Shown: positions 41,201-51,700 of the stretch, one piece after another
How the letters are laid out: the number at the start of each line of letters is the position of its first letter
Numbering within the stretch: position 1 is the stretch's first letter
Assembly (NCBI RefSeq): GCF_964355755.1
Contig: NC_092673.1
Coordinates: forward strand, 18,359,001-18,423,000
DNA length: 64,000 nucleotides
Reading direction: 5' to 3'
From: Antedon mediterranea
Taxonomy: Eukaryota; Echinodermata; Crinoidea; Comatulida; Antedonidae
Position numbers and translations under genes: made by a program
The notes under the pieces: generated by a model
The model's input: the letters and a program-made list of their open reading frames with translations, nothing else
Database searches by the model: none
What the model was told of the DNA's origin: nothing

Positions 41201-42925
41201 AATACCTGTGTTAATTCCTCGGAGTTAAAAAGTGACCTGAACGTGATCGCATCCTGTTTGATGACAAAAGTTCAAGGTGGTTCCATAGAAGTAAATTCCG
41301 TTGTACCAACAGTGTTGCCGTCATTTTCACATGAAGAATTGTCAGTTATGCAAAAGAATGATGAAGTACTACAAGAGGTGTGGAAAATGTGGAATGCAAA
41401 TTGGAAAACGGGGCAAGACTATGATCGAGCTGTACCTGGTCTTAAGGGATGGATAAGAGAATGGTCAAAGTTTCGTCCAAGTAATGGTGTGCTGTATCGC
41501 ATTATTCCTGATTCAATTTTTGGGGAGTTCCAACAATTATTAGTGCCTTTGAAGTTGCAATCAACCTTGCTAGGAATAGTACATGACAAATGGGCTCACC
41601 AAGGAGTTAATAGGACCTATGAATTGCTAAGGAGACGATGTTTTTGGCCTGGTATGCATCATGATGTGAAGAGATATATTAAACGTTGCCTGAGATGTGT
41701 TACAACAAAGACGCCTACACCCACTGTGCGTCCTCCTATGCGGCATTTGTTGGCATTTCGTCCGCAGGAGATAGTTGCGGTTGATTTTATGAAATTAGAC
41801 AAAGGAAAAATGGGATTTGAGGACGTGCTAACCTTGACAGACGCATTTAGTAAATTTTCACAGGCTATTCCATGTCGGGATCAGACAGCGTTAACAGTGG
41901 CGAAAGCACTTCGGGATAATTGGTTTGTACACTACGGTGTTCCATCAAGAATACATTCCGATCAGGGTGGTTCGTTTGAAAATGCTGTGATTAAGGAACT
42001 TTGTCAGATGTACGGGATAAGTAAATCACGCACTACTGCATATCATCCGTCTGGCAATGGACAATGTGAGAGATTCAATAAAACATTGTGTGGTCTGATA
42101 AGATCCTTAGATGTACAGGAGCGACGAAAATGGCCAGAATTATTAAAGCATCTGTTGTATATGTATAACACAACTCCACATAAGGTAACGGGAGTCAGTC
42201 CTTATTTTTTGATGTTTGGTAGACCGCCATCATTACCTATTGATCACCTACTTGATCGACTAGATGACAGTTGGAATGAGGACCATATCAAAACCCAACA
42301 GAAGTTGATAAAGAGAGCTCATGAGATAGTGGCGAGCAGGCTTAAAGAGGCAGCAAACCGAGAAGCCGCACGACATGATGGTCGCACTACAGACTTTAAA
42401 TTGGAGGTTGGGAATAGAGTGTTGTTGAAACGAAATGCGTTTACTGGACGTCATAAGTTATCAGATAAATTTCAAGAAGTAACTCATGTGATTATAGACA
42501 TGAATGAAGAACAGGATATTTATGAAGTTAGACCAGCAATGGGTGGAATTTCCAAATGGGTAAATCGACGTCAATTGCACCTTGATCCACGTGGCCAGGA
42601 ATCAGATGTCTTGGAAGATCATCTTCCTATATTTGTATCAGATGAGAATAGTGAGGGTAGTGAAGAAGAAGATGACGAGGGTGATGCTTTGTTACAATTA
42701 GTGTTTACTCCTTCTGTAGAAAACAAAGAAATAGACAATATGATTATTTCTGTAGAAAACGAAGAGATAGACAATATTACTTCTGTAGAGAACAAGGAGG
42801 TAGAAAATCAAGTTAAGAATATTGAAGATAGGGATAAAGGGTTGAGACGATCAAGTAGATTGAATAAAGGGAAACATGGAAATCCATGTCATTTGCCGAC
42901 ATCGGCAGTAGGGGTTCATGATTAA
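38219..42925 (+). CDS. gag-pol: Ty3/Gypsy gag-pol polyprotein
   Basis: A single uninterrupted ORF of about 1568 residues from the ATG at 38219. Order: Gag with helical capsid-like region (about 1-270); two CCHC zinc knuckles (CYNCGKKGHAKTDC and CFNCKGRGHYSRNC); protease with CIFDTGAEASIIP; RT with LYEFVRMPQGLSNSPS and LVLYLDDILIFS (Y-L-D-D); RNase H with EVDASLLGLGACL; integrase with an HHCC zinc region (HDKWAHQG..CLRC), DFMKLDKG, HSDQGGSF and GNGQCERFNK as the D,D,E core; then a C-terminal region and an acidic tail. No chromodomain or envelope gene was seen. Gag and Pol are fused in one frame without a frameshift signal. Proteins act in reverse transcription in particles and in integration. 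Confidence 0.95.
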   Translation: MAEEPAEDQASMQGMMQALTDVLQGLRVQQAPPPVKIAKYRGSTKADGDLSLKEWLDDFQSYANHYNLTGKAKAQSLLDHLAGSAKEEILCREGNVREDYDQIVTVLKSLFGPIETVPSLTREFHNRNQKDVESLADFSRVLMRLYTKMVKAAAVEEDKDALKRLRDYTLKERFVHGAKEGWVRRELRRIEMQCKDKTFLEMREEVLEFFKDEEPRHQARVCEVSMEHSVEARKVEEPALKEEIAALKNDVAMLTKSVQSLINIQSADMERAKELKCYNCGKKGHAKTDCTEETLCFNCKGRGHYSRNCPEKPKEKEAKGPGTKRMSTTPMENTELVDRLVAKSPCGDVEIGGIMLGCIFDTGAEASIIPSSLYHDKLKKNLGELQPASGIFLNVIGVGGIEIPIEGYIEVPIEVNGENLMGSFLVVSDQSCTQKNTRYPLLIGCNILRHLVNSPIQSSKDTVPATRKHEVMLDVEENNLLVALCEVMEEQESSNVNNECVTPTLSTDSDKLLATGVKLNGLSQQEEAGLRKLLQKHEDVFSKGIFDVGRCTVIPHQIKVTEGPPIRLPYRRINPSVIPEVKRMLQEMLDAKIIQPSKSSFASPIVLVRKKDGSLRLCIDYRRLNDRVIKDSFPLPRIEETLEAFSGSKYFSTIDLAHGYFQVILEEGSIDKTAFRVPWGLYEFVRMPQGLSNSPSTFQRIMEYILGDMNLSELVLYLDDILIFSSTYEEHLVRLDKVLTRLQQYGLKVKGKKCDLLRREVSYLGHVISDQGISVNQDKIERVMLWPTPKTCSEVRSFLGLASYYRRFISNFATMAAPLHAVTAGMANKQTGKATSFKWSDEQEEAFSKLKNALTTAPVLKYPQFDKDFIIEVDASLLGLGACLLQEDERGKIHPVAYASRGLRGSERNYPDLSSFKLELLGLKWAVADKFGPYIQGKHTIVWTDNNPLAHLKNANLGATEMRWIAQLALYDLEVKYRPGKTNKCADALSRCPSNTCVNSSELKSDLNVIASCLMTKVQGGSIEVNSVVPTVLPSFSHEELSVMQKNDEVLQEVWKMWNANWKTGQDYDRAVPGLKGWIREWSKFRPSNGVLYRIIPDSIFGEFQQLLVPLKLQSTLLGIVHDKWAHQGVNRTYELLRRRCFWPGMHHDVKRYIKRCLRCVTTKTPTPTVRPPMRHLLAFRPQEIVAVDFMKLDKGKMGFEDVLTLTDAFSKFSQAIPCRDQTALTVAKALRDNWFVHYGVPSRIHSDQGGSFENAVIKELCQMYGISKSRTTAYHPSGNGQCERFNKTLCGLIRSLDVQERRKWPELLKHLLYMYNTTPHKVTGVSPYFLMFGRPPSLPIDHLLDRLDDSWNEDHIKTQQKLIKRAHEIVASRLKEAANREAARHDGRTTDFKLEVGNRVLLKRNAFTGRHKLSDKFQEVTHVIIDMNEEQDIYEVRPAMGGISKWVNRRQLHLDPRGQESDVLEDHLPIFVSDENSEGSEEEDDEGDALLQLVFTPSVENKEIDNMIISVENEEIDNITSVENKEVENQVKNIEDRDKGLRRSSRLNKGKHGNPCHLPTSAVGVHD

Positions 42926-43145
42926 AATTGTATGCTACTCTGTTAATAGAAGATTACTTGAGTATTAGGGATTAGCTTGAATTATCTTTAATAGTTGTAT
43001 AATGTTGATATTGCAGATAATTTATGAGGTTTACGTTACATAGATGATAAGTAATTTGAAATTTTTTTAAATTTGTTTTTTGTTAAGTTTTCAGAGAAAC
43101 ATTTTTTTTATTTGTATTGTACATTCGGGGACGAATGTTTTTCAA

Positions 43146-43155
43146 ACAGGGAAAT
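43146..43155 (+). promoter_or_regulatory. Polypurine tract candidate
   Basis: ACAGGGAAAT directly precedes the 3' LTR, the expected place for plus-strand priming. Confidence 0.5.
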
Positions 43156-43663
43156 TGACGGGAGGTGAAGGGCGCCCCCCGTGGATTTGAGATATTTTGT
43201 GCGGATGAGGAGAACGCACGAGAGGAGAGATGAATACGACGAATAGAGTTGAATGGACATTTCCGAGTAATGATGTTTATATTACTTGTTAGTTAATAAT
43301 TTGATGTTTAAGAGGTATAATACGACGTTGGAAATAGAATTCGAGTGTGAAGATGTTTACTGTAGTTTGAACTTACATGGATTGTAAAGGATTTCATAGA
43401 TTTAGAGTAGATTACTATACGAAAAGTTTGTTAATTTGTATTCAATGTTATCAACGGATCAAGATCGTTGAAGCTTGCCATGGTTGAAGTGTTACTGATA
43501 TTGGAATTGTTTTAGTTCAAGACAAAGAATTGTTGATACTGTTTTGTACTACTTATTAAACTGTTGCAAAATTTTATACTTAATCGTATTCACTTTATTC
43601 GGATTCTTTACGATCTGAGGGGCTATACATATTGATAACTCCCACACCCCCCACATTACGACA
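43156..43663 (+). repeat. 3' LTR of Ty3/Gypsy element
   Basis: 508 bp, apparently identical to 37074-37581 by reading. Followed by the TTAC target duplication. Confidence 0.9.
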
Positions 43664-44768
43664 TTACTTCCGAAGGAGAAACTTATCACAAAATTGATTT
43701 GGACTCATTTAAAGAAACCCAATTTGTGTTTTGTATGTAACATTAGGGTTGAGGGATGGGAAAGCGGATAGGTACAAAGAGGAACAATTTTTAAATATAT
43801 TCTTTATCCACTCAGTAACAAAATATTTTTTTCATGTTTTATAGGCCTATAAATAATATACCTCTAAATACAGTAAAACATTTGCGATGTAATACTTTTT
43901 TTATTTTATTTATTTATTTATTTCTTTTAAATATTCATTGTACACTAATTTTCCCCGTGTATGGCAAGAGATTCCTAATTATATTAGAGAACATTCTTTA
44001 TTTAGTTTAGTTAAAACTGTCACTGTCATAATCGATTGAAATATTAAAGTACCATGTCACAATACACAACTACGACGTTTATATTTGGTAATTATTAATT
44101 AATACAAACGTTGAGAAAGAACTGTCAGTATAAAGTTTATTTGTATATAATAATGTGTTTATATATCTAACAGTAGAGCCTATCCACAATCTCGCAAGTT
44201 TATTCTCAAAGGGCCCATATATTTACCTACCGTATGTGTTAAACCAAGGGCTCATAAATTTACCTACAGTACTTGTGTTAAACCAAACTCTGGCAGACTG
44301 AGAGATTGGGATGTTCCATTCATCGCAAATCAATAGATTTGTATAATTGTATATTAAATCTATCAAAATAGTATTTTTTAAAGAAAATCGGCCTGTCTTC
44401 AACATTATGATGGTGTACTCTAGCTGTTCAACCGGTTTTCAGCTATTAAAAACAATTATCGTAGGAGGAGATAGGAAAATGCGAAGCCTCCTCGCATTTT
44501 TGTGGCGGGTATTTTTCAAGACGGACATCCATTAGACAGTGTATACCACGATCGGAAAACACCCCTATTTGGGGCAAATCGTTGAACCTAAATTCGTTTT
44601 AATCGTCAATAACTAATTATCTAACTTAATTTAATTAGTAAACAGGGTTACATCAGGTGGTTAAAATCAGTACCGAAGTACGAACCAACTTTATATACCA
44701 TCGAGTACAAATTCAAAAAGTAAGGCGCGATTTACCGAATTTTGCCCTTACGTAAATTTATATATAGA

Positions 44769-47479
44769 TACATAGTTATGTGATGTTTTGTTCCAAAATA
44801 AATAAATCTTATAGTGTACAGTACAAGCGCAAGCAAGTACTTCTGTACACTTTGCACATCAATAATTCACCATCAATGCAATTACATTTTTTAAAATATA
44901 AGAAAACGTATTTTGTTGCTCCTCTATACTTTACATGGATTAATGGAGATAATTTTGACACAATTTGATTTGTATATCACATGACTTTTAAGTTTAACCC
45001 AATGTTGTTACTCTTTATATATGGCTCTGGCTCCGCTCATAATTCATTGGTCGAATAGGAATTATGATATCTTCCTAACACTATCTTGTTTATATTAAGT
45101 TTGCAAACGATAGATAGGTAAACAAGACTTATATTTTCTATTATAGGCTAGCATGCAAGACTGATTAGGAAGTCATGTGACGCACAGAAGCAGTGACAAT
45201 TATAAACACCCTATAGTCAAGTAGCGTCTGTTGATGTAGAGCTGTTCAGTCGGACTGATTTACCAGTGGATGGAGGATTGTTTCCAGGGTAGGGTACCAA
45301 CAATTCTGTTGTTCAGATTCAGTTGTAGTGTGAGTTTTTATATTATTTATTTAATATTTCATTTGACTTACAGAATTGTGCTTTGTTTTATGACAATTAC
45401 AGGAATAGCAATACTTTGTTTGGAAATGTTGGTTTATGGCAACCCAGTTGCATCCATTGAAGTGTTTCTCCACTATTTTATTTTTACAGCAAAAATTGCA
45501 ATACAATAAAATTACAGATTTAATTCGAAATTCAGAGGCTTAAAAGGTAATCTTGGTGAACACTACAAGGGTGATCACTATCTTTTGCTCAAATTCTGCC
45601 TATGTTATCACTTACCTTTCAGGCCTTTCGGTTAATAAATAGCACATGAATTGTTCAATAAAATTGTGTTAAAATGTTAATATCAAACCTACTAATGTCT
45701 GTTGTTGGACAGTACAAAGGTCACAGAAGTTGCTGCTGAATATCTTGTAGTACTAAGTATATTTTGAACGAAACATGTCTGACGTGAAAATAAAAAAGGT
45801 GTATTAGCCTGATAGTACAGTGATACGCCTGTATTCTTAAACCAGACTTTAGTTGTAGTTCGAACTTCGACTTCAAAAAATGCTAATTCAAGCTACGGGG
45901 CTCTAGCCCCCTTGTCGGGGAGGCTAGCCCTCCCTCCCCGGTCGGGAACACGGGTAATTTTTGTTGGGGAATATAATATACAGTACAAATCGTTCACGTT
46001 CACTTCGTAGCTTCAGCACCTAGAAAACCGCGACATTCTATTAAGTGAGTATGTCAGAGGGTTATTATGCACTTTATATGCATTCATTATTGCCAGCGAT
46101 CTAACTACTACAATAGGTACGCTCTGCCGGTGTCCCTTTGTACGAATCGTTCAACATTGGGCCCATTGTGGTTTTCACGTGATATCATGTTCCATCCAGG
46201 GACCAAAATGTGTAGTGTCGTTACTTTCCAGGTGAAGTTTACCGACGCGTTACTTCGTGTACTGTGTATCGACGTACACTACAGCAAAAACAAATTATGT
46301 TAATTGTTCGTATGTTCACCAATTTTTAATTTACGATTAACCTCTGGGACCGTGGGGCACCTAAAATAAATATTTCAAACATTACTAAACAAAAAACATG
46401 CCATTTTCGCTTAGCCAACAACATCTTATTATAGCTAATGTCCTGTATGTCATGAACTTCTCACCGTACTCGGAAGTCCAGATGTTATGCATGCATACAC
46501 TTGCAAGGTTCACTGATTTTCCCGACTAAAAATGGTCTGTGGACGCACCCCCCCCCCCTTCCATATTAAGCCAAAACGGACTACTTTTTTAAGCCTCTAG
46601 GCCTGATGTTATCAAATTATAAGATGCAATTGTTGAAGACTTGCATCTCTAGTTTTCAAAATTTTCTTAGCTAAACCCAAACCATAAAGCTGGTCATAGG
46701 TAATTTCATTTCATATTTCGAAGTACAATAAGTGCATTTTCCGGGACCTACTAACAGCTCTATTTTTTCAGTTTGCTGCAATATTAGGATAGATATTTTG
46801 TGCAGTAAGGTTAAGTGCAAATAATTGAACACCAGATTCCTTCCCACCATGCATTGTGCAATGCCGTGATATCAAGCTATTTGTGATAAACCTTATTTAA
46901 GTTGAACGGTTTATTATAGCCATTGTACTTATAATTATAAGACAGATGATTGGTAAACCTACAGTAAATTTGTAATTTGAAAAATCCAGGGTATTGATTA
47001 ATAATAATGATTTGCTGTGTTTATGTGGGTCTGTTACCCCTAGCAACAAGATATTCAGGTAAAGCTCATTTCAAAATGTGTTATCAATAGGTGGTTCATA
47101 GATTATATAGTAGAATATTAACAAAATTGTTGACCAAATAACTGATAAGTTTTTCTGATAGTGATACTCACAATTGCCTAGAGGGATGTTTTTGCTGGTT
47201 TTTTGGGGTGTAAAGTATAGCGGCCAAACTGAATGGCAGCCATTTGTTGTGTATTAATTAAAGAAAAGTCATAATTGCCATTTGGGAAAATGAATCCACA
47301 AAACAAGATATGTCAATCAATTATTATGAACAAAATAATTTTTTTCATATTTAAAGATGAGACCATGGCCAGTTTAATATTAACTTGGTGATAAACTTAG
47401 ATTTTACAATCGCACAATGTACACAATAGGCTTTATTTGTTTAAAAATCTAAAGTACAATATGTTGTAATGCTAGCACA
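44769..47479. other. Intergenic stretch upstream of the ankyrin gene
   Basis: No coding exon could be supported. A GC-rich fold-back lies at about 45895-45955 (GGGGCTCTAGCCCCC, GGGGAGGCTAGCCCTCC). A poly-C run is at 46547-46558. A 5' untranslated exon of the downstream gene could lie here (for example before GTAGGG at 45290), but there is no evidence for it. Confidence 0.4.
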
Positions 47480-48633
47480 GGAGTCATCTTCATTCAGTAA
47501 CACCAGCATACAGTCATCTTCATTCAGTAACACCAGCATACAGGTCATCTTCATTCACTAACACCAGCATACAGGTCATCTTCATTCAGTAACACCAGCA
47601 TACAGGTCATCTTCATGCAGTATAACACCAGCATACAGGTCATCTTCATGCAGTAACACCATCATACAGGTCATCTTCATTCCGTAACACAAGCTTACAG
47701 GTCATCTTCATTCAATAACACCAGCATACAGGTCATCTTCATTCAGTAACACCGGCATACAGGTCATCTTCATTCAGTAACACCAGCATACAGGTCATCT
47801 TCATTCATGAACACCAGCATACAGGTTATCTTCATTCAGTAATACCAGCATACAGGTCATCTTCGTTCAGTAATGCCATCATACAGATCATCTTCATTCA
47901 GTAATGCCAGCATACAGATCATCTTCATTCAGTAACACCAGCATACAGGTCATCTTCATTCAGTAATGCCAGCATACAGATCATCTTCATTCAGTAATGC
48001 CAGCATACAGGTCATCTTCATTCAGTAACACCAGCATACAGATCATCTTCATTCAGTAATGCCAGCATACAGGTCATCTTCATTCAGTAACACCAGCATA
48101 CAGGTCATCCTCATTCATGAACACCAACATACAGGTTATCTTCATTCAGTAATACCAGCACACAGGTCATCTTCATTCAGTAATGCCAGCATACAGATCA
48201 TCTTTATTCAGTAACACCAGCATACAGGTCATCTTCATTCAGTAATGCCAGCATACAGATCATCTTCATTCAGTAACACCAGCATACAGGTCATCTTCAT
48301 TCAGTAATGCCAGCATACAGATCATCTTCATGCAGTAACACCAGCATACAGATCATCTTCATTCAGTAACACCATCATACAGGTCATCTTCATGCAGTAA
48401 CACCAGCATACAGGTTATCGTCATTCAGTAACACCAGCATACAGATCATCTTCATTCAGTAACACCAGCATACAGATCATCTTCATTCAGTAACACCAGC
48501 ATACATGTCATCTTCATGCAGTAACACCAGCATACAGGTCATCTTCATTCAGTAACACCATCATACAGATCATCTTCATTCAGTAACACCGGCATACAGG
48601 TCATCTTCATTCAGTAACACCAGCATACAGGTG
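47480..48633 (+). repeat. 31 bp minisatellite, about 37 units
   Basis: Unit: CAGGTCATCTTCATTCAG then TAACACCAGCATA. Variants (GTAATGCC, CATGCAG, CAGATC) are interspersed. There are no unique spacers between units. It ends about 150 bp before the ATG of the ankyrin gene. Confidence 0.92.
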
Positions 48634-48786
48634 CAATTGAATTGTCGTAGCCTTTAATGCAAAGGTTTCTGTCTGATGAAATTATGTTTTACCTTTCATA
48701 TTTTCAGAACAGAATGTGTAGGCTTACTTTTACACTAGAAGCTATCAGTATTAATAATTGTTAAATGAACACGCTGTATTTTTGAA

Positions 48787-48794
48787 ATGGAAAG
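48787..48794 (+). CDS. Ankyrin gene coding exon 1 (start codon)
   Basis: ATGGAAAG followed by donor GTACGT. It ends in phase 2 and joins the next exon as AG|G (Arg), giving M-E-R-N-K-L-E-E. Only eight coding bases, supported by the clean junction. Confidence 0.55.
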
Positions 48795-51700
48795 GTACGT
48801 TTGTTTTTTATTTCAAATCCAACAAAAATAACCAGCTCCAATATGTAAACTGTTAAAAACAAATTAAAATGTTTGAATAGTTAGCAATACTTTAAAACTT
48901 TCTTTAAAGATTATGAAATCATAAATATTACAATTAAAGGGCTCATTCTCATCAAATATAATGATATTGATTATTTCCATCAATCATCATTTTCATAAAA
49001 TAGTGTAATAATTCATTATTTCTTACATTTTAACAGGAACAAATTAGAAGAAGCTTTGTGGTACGGGAGTAATTTGCAAAAAATTAAACAAATCTGTAAG
49101 ACGCAACCAGATCTTGTGAAATCTATCAATAAGGTATTTAAAACAAGATGTACATTATTTTTATAATATTATCAAAGAAGAAATTTAATTAAAGTTTAAA
49201 ATTATAGAGATTGTAATTTTCTTTATTAGTTATTATAACATTTTTTTATATAATGAATTACAATTATTTTGCAATATCACACTAATGATGTTGGTATAAC
49301 CTGCATGCACTGATTAACAACATTAGGCTAAAAATAATAATATAAATACACACTGATGATGGAGGTATAACCTGCATGTACTGATTAACCACATTAGGCT
49401 AAAAATAATAATATAAATACACACTGATGATAGGGATAACCTGCATGTACTGATTAACAACATTAGGCTAAAAATAATAATATAAATACACACTGATGAT
49501 GGAGGTATAACCTGCATGCACTGATTAACCACATTAGGCTAAAAATAATAATATAAATACACACTGATGATGGAGGTATAACCTGCATGTACTGATTAAC
49601 AACATTAGGCTAAAAATAATAATATAAATACACACTGATGATGGAGGTATAACCTGCATGCACTGATTAACCACATTAGGCTAAAAATAATAATATAAAT
49701 ACACACTGATGATGGGGGTATAACCTGCATGCACTGATTACCAACATTAAGCTAAAAATAATAATATAAATACACACTGATGATGGAGGTATAACCTGCA
49801 TGTACTGATTAACCACATAAGGCTAAAAATAATAATATAAATACACACTGATGATGGAGGTATAACCTGCATGTACTGATTAACCACATTAGGCTAAAAA
49901 TAATAATATAAATACACACTGATGATGGGGGTATAACCTGCATGCACTGATTAACCACATTAGGCTAAAAATAATAATATAAATACACACTGATGATGGA
50001 GAGTATAACCTGCATGCACTGATTAACAACATTAGGCTAAAAATAATAATATAAATACACACTGATGATGGAGGTATAACCTGCATGCACTGATTAACCA
50101 CATTAGGCTATAAATAATAATATAAATACACACTGATGATGGGGGTATAACCTGCATGCACTGATTAACCACATTAGGCTAAAAATAATAATATAAATAC
50201 ACACTGATGATGGAGGTATAACCTGCATGCACTGATTAAACACATTAGGCTAAAAATAATAATATAAATACACACTGATGATGGAGGTATAACCTGCATG
50301 CACTGATTAACCACATTAGGCTAAAAATAATATTATAAATACACACTGATGATGGGGATATCTGCATGCACTGATTAACCACATTAGGCTAAAAATAGTA
50401 ATATAAATACACACTGATGATGGGGGAATAACCTGCATGTACTGATTAACCACATTAGGCTAAAAATAATATAAATACACACTGATGATGGAGGTATAAC
50501 CTGCATGTACTGATTAACAACATTAGGCTAAAAATAATAATATAAATACACACTGATTATGGAGGTATAACCTGCATGCACTGATTAACCACATTAGGCT
50601 AAAAATAATAATATAAATACACACTGATGATAGGGGTATAACCTGCATGTACTGATTAACCACATTAGGCTAAAAAATAATAATATAAATACACACTGAT
50701 GATGGGGGTATAACCTGCATGCACTGATTAACAACATTAGGCTAAAAATAATAATATAAATACACACTGATGATGGGGGTATAACCTGCATGTACTGATT
50801 AACCACATTAGGCTAAAAAATAATAATATAAATACACACTGATGATGGAGGTATAACCTGCATGTACTGATTAACAACATTAGGCTAAAAATAATAATAT
50901 AAATACACACTGATGATGGAGGTATAACCTGCATGTACTGATTAACAACATTAGGCAAAAAATAATAATATAAATACACACTGATGATGGGGGTATAACC
51001 TGCATGTACTGATTAACCACATTAGGCTAAAAAATAATAATATAAATACACACTGATGATGGGGGTATAACCTGCATGCACTGATTAACCACATTAGGCT
51101 AAAAATAATAATATAAATACACACTGATGATGGAGAGTATAACCTGCATGCACTGATTAACAACATTAGGCTAAAAATAATAATATAAATACACACTGAT
51201 GATGGAGGTATAACCTGCATGCACTGATTAACCACATTAGGCTATAAATAATAATATAAATACACACTGATGATGGGGGTATAACCTGCATGCACTGATT
51301 AACAACATTAGGCTAAAAATAATAATATAAATACACACTGATGATGGGGGTATAACCTGCATGTACTGATTAACCACATTAGGCTAAAAAATAATAATAT
51401 AAATACACACTGATGATGGAGGTATATCCTGCATGTACTGATTAACAACATTAGGCTAAAAATAATAATATAAATACACACTGATGATGGAGGTATAACC
51501 TGCATGCACTGATTAACAACATTAGGCAAAAAATAATAATATAAATACACACTGATGATGGAGGTATAACCTGCATGTACTGATTAACAACATTAGGCTA
51601 AAAATAATAATATAAATACACACTGATGATGGAGGTATAACCTGCATGCACTGATTAACAACATTAGGCAAAAAATAATAATATAAATACACACCGATGA

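Larger units (their letters stand above)
36889..44768 (-). mobile_element. Non-autonomous Helitron, copy 1, split by a Ty3/Gypsy insertion
   Basis: The left end A|CTAGATGGTACGCTCG and the right end ACGTAAATTTATATATAGA|T match copies 2 and 3. On the minus strand it starts TCTATATATA and ends CTAG, with an A|T target and no duplication, as for Helitrons. The second arm of the terminal hairpin is missing here (CTCGC joins GCCCACAG directly). A complete LTR element sits inside at 37074-43663. No Rep/helicase ORF. Confidence 0.75.

Noticed and set aside
45270-45509. 79-codon ORF as a membrane protein gene
   Set aside because: Hydrophobic by AT-rich composition only. No splice or family support, though a 5' untranslated exon of the ankyrin gene nearby cannot be excluded.
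47480-48633. CRISPR-like array of 31 bp repeats
   Set aside because: Units follow each other without unique spacers, the host is clearly an animal, and variants are typical of a minisatellite.
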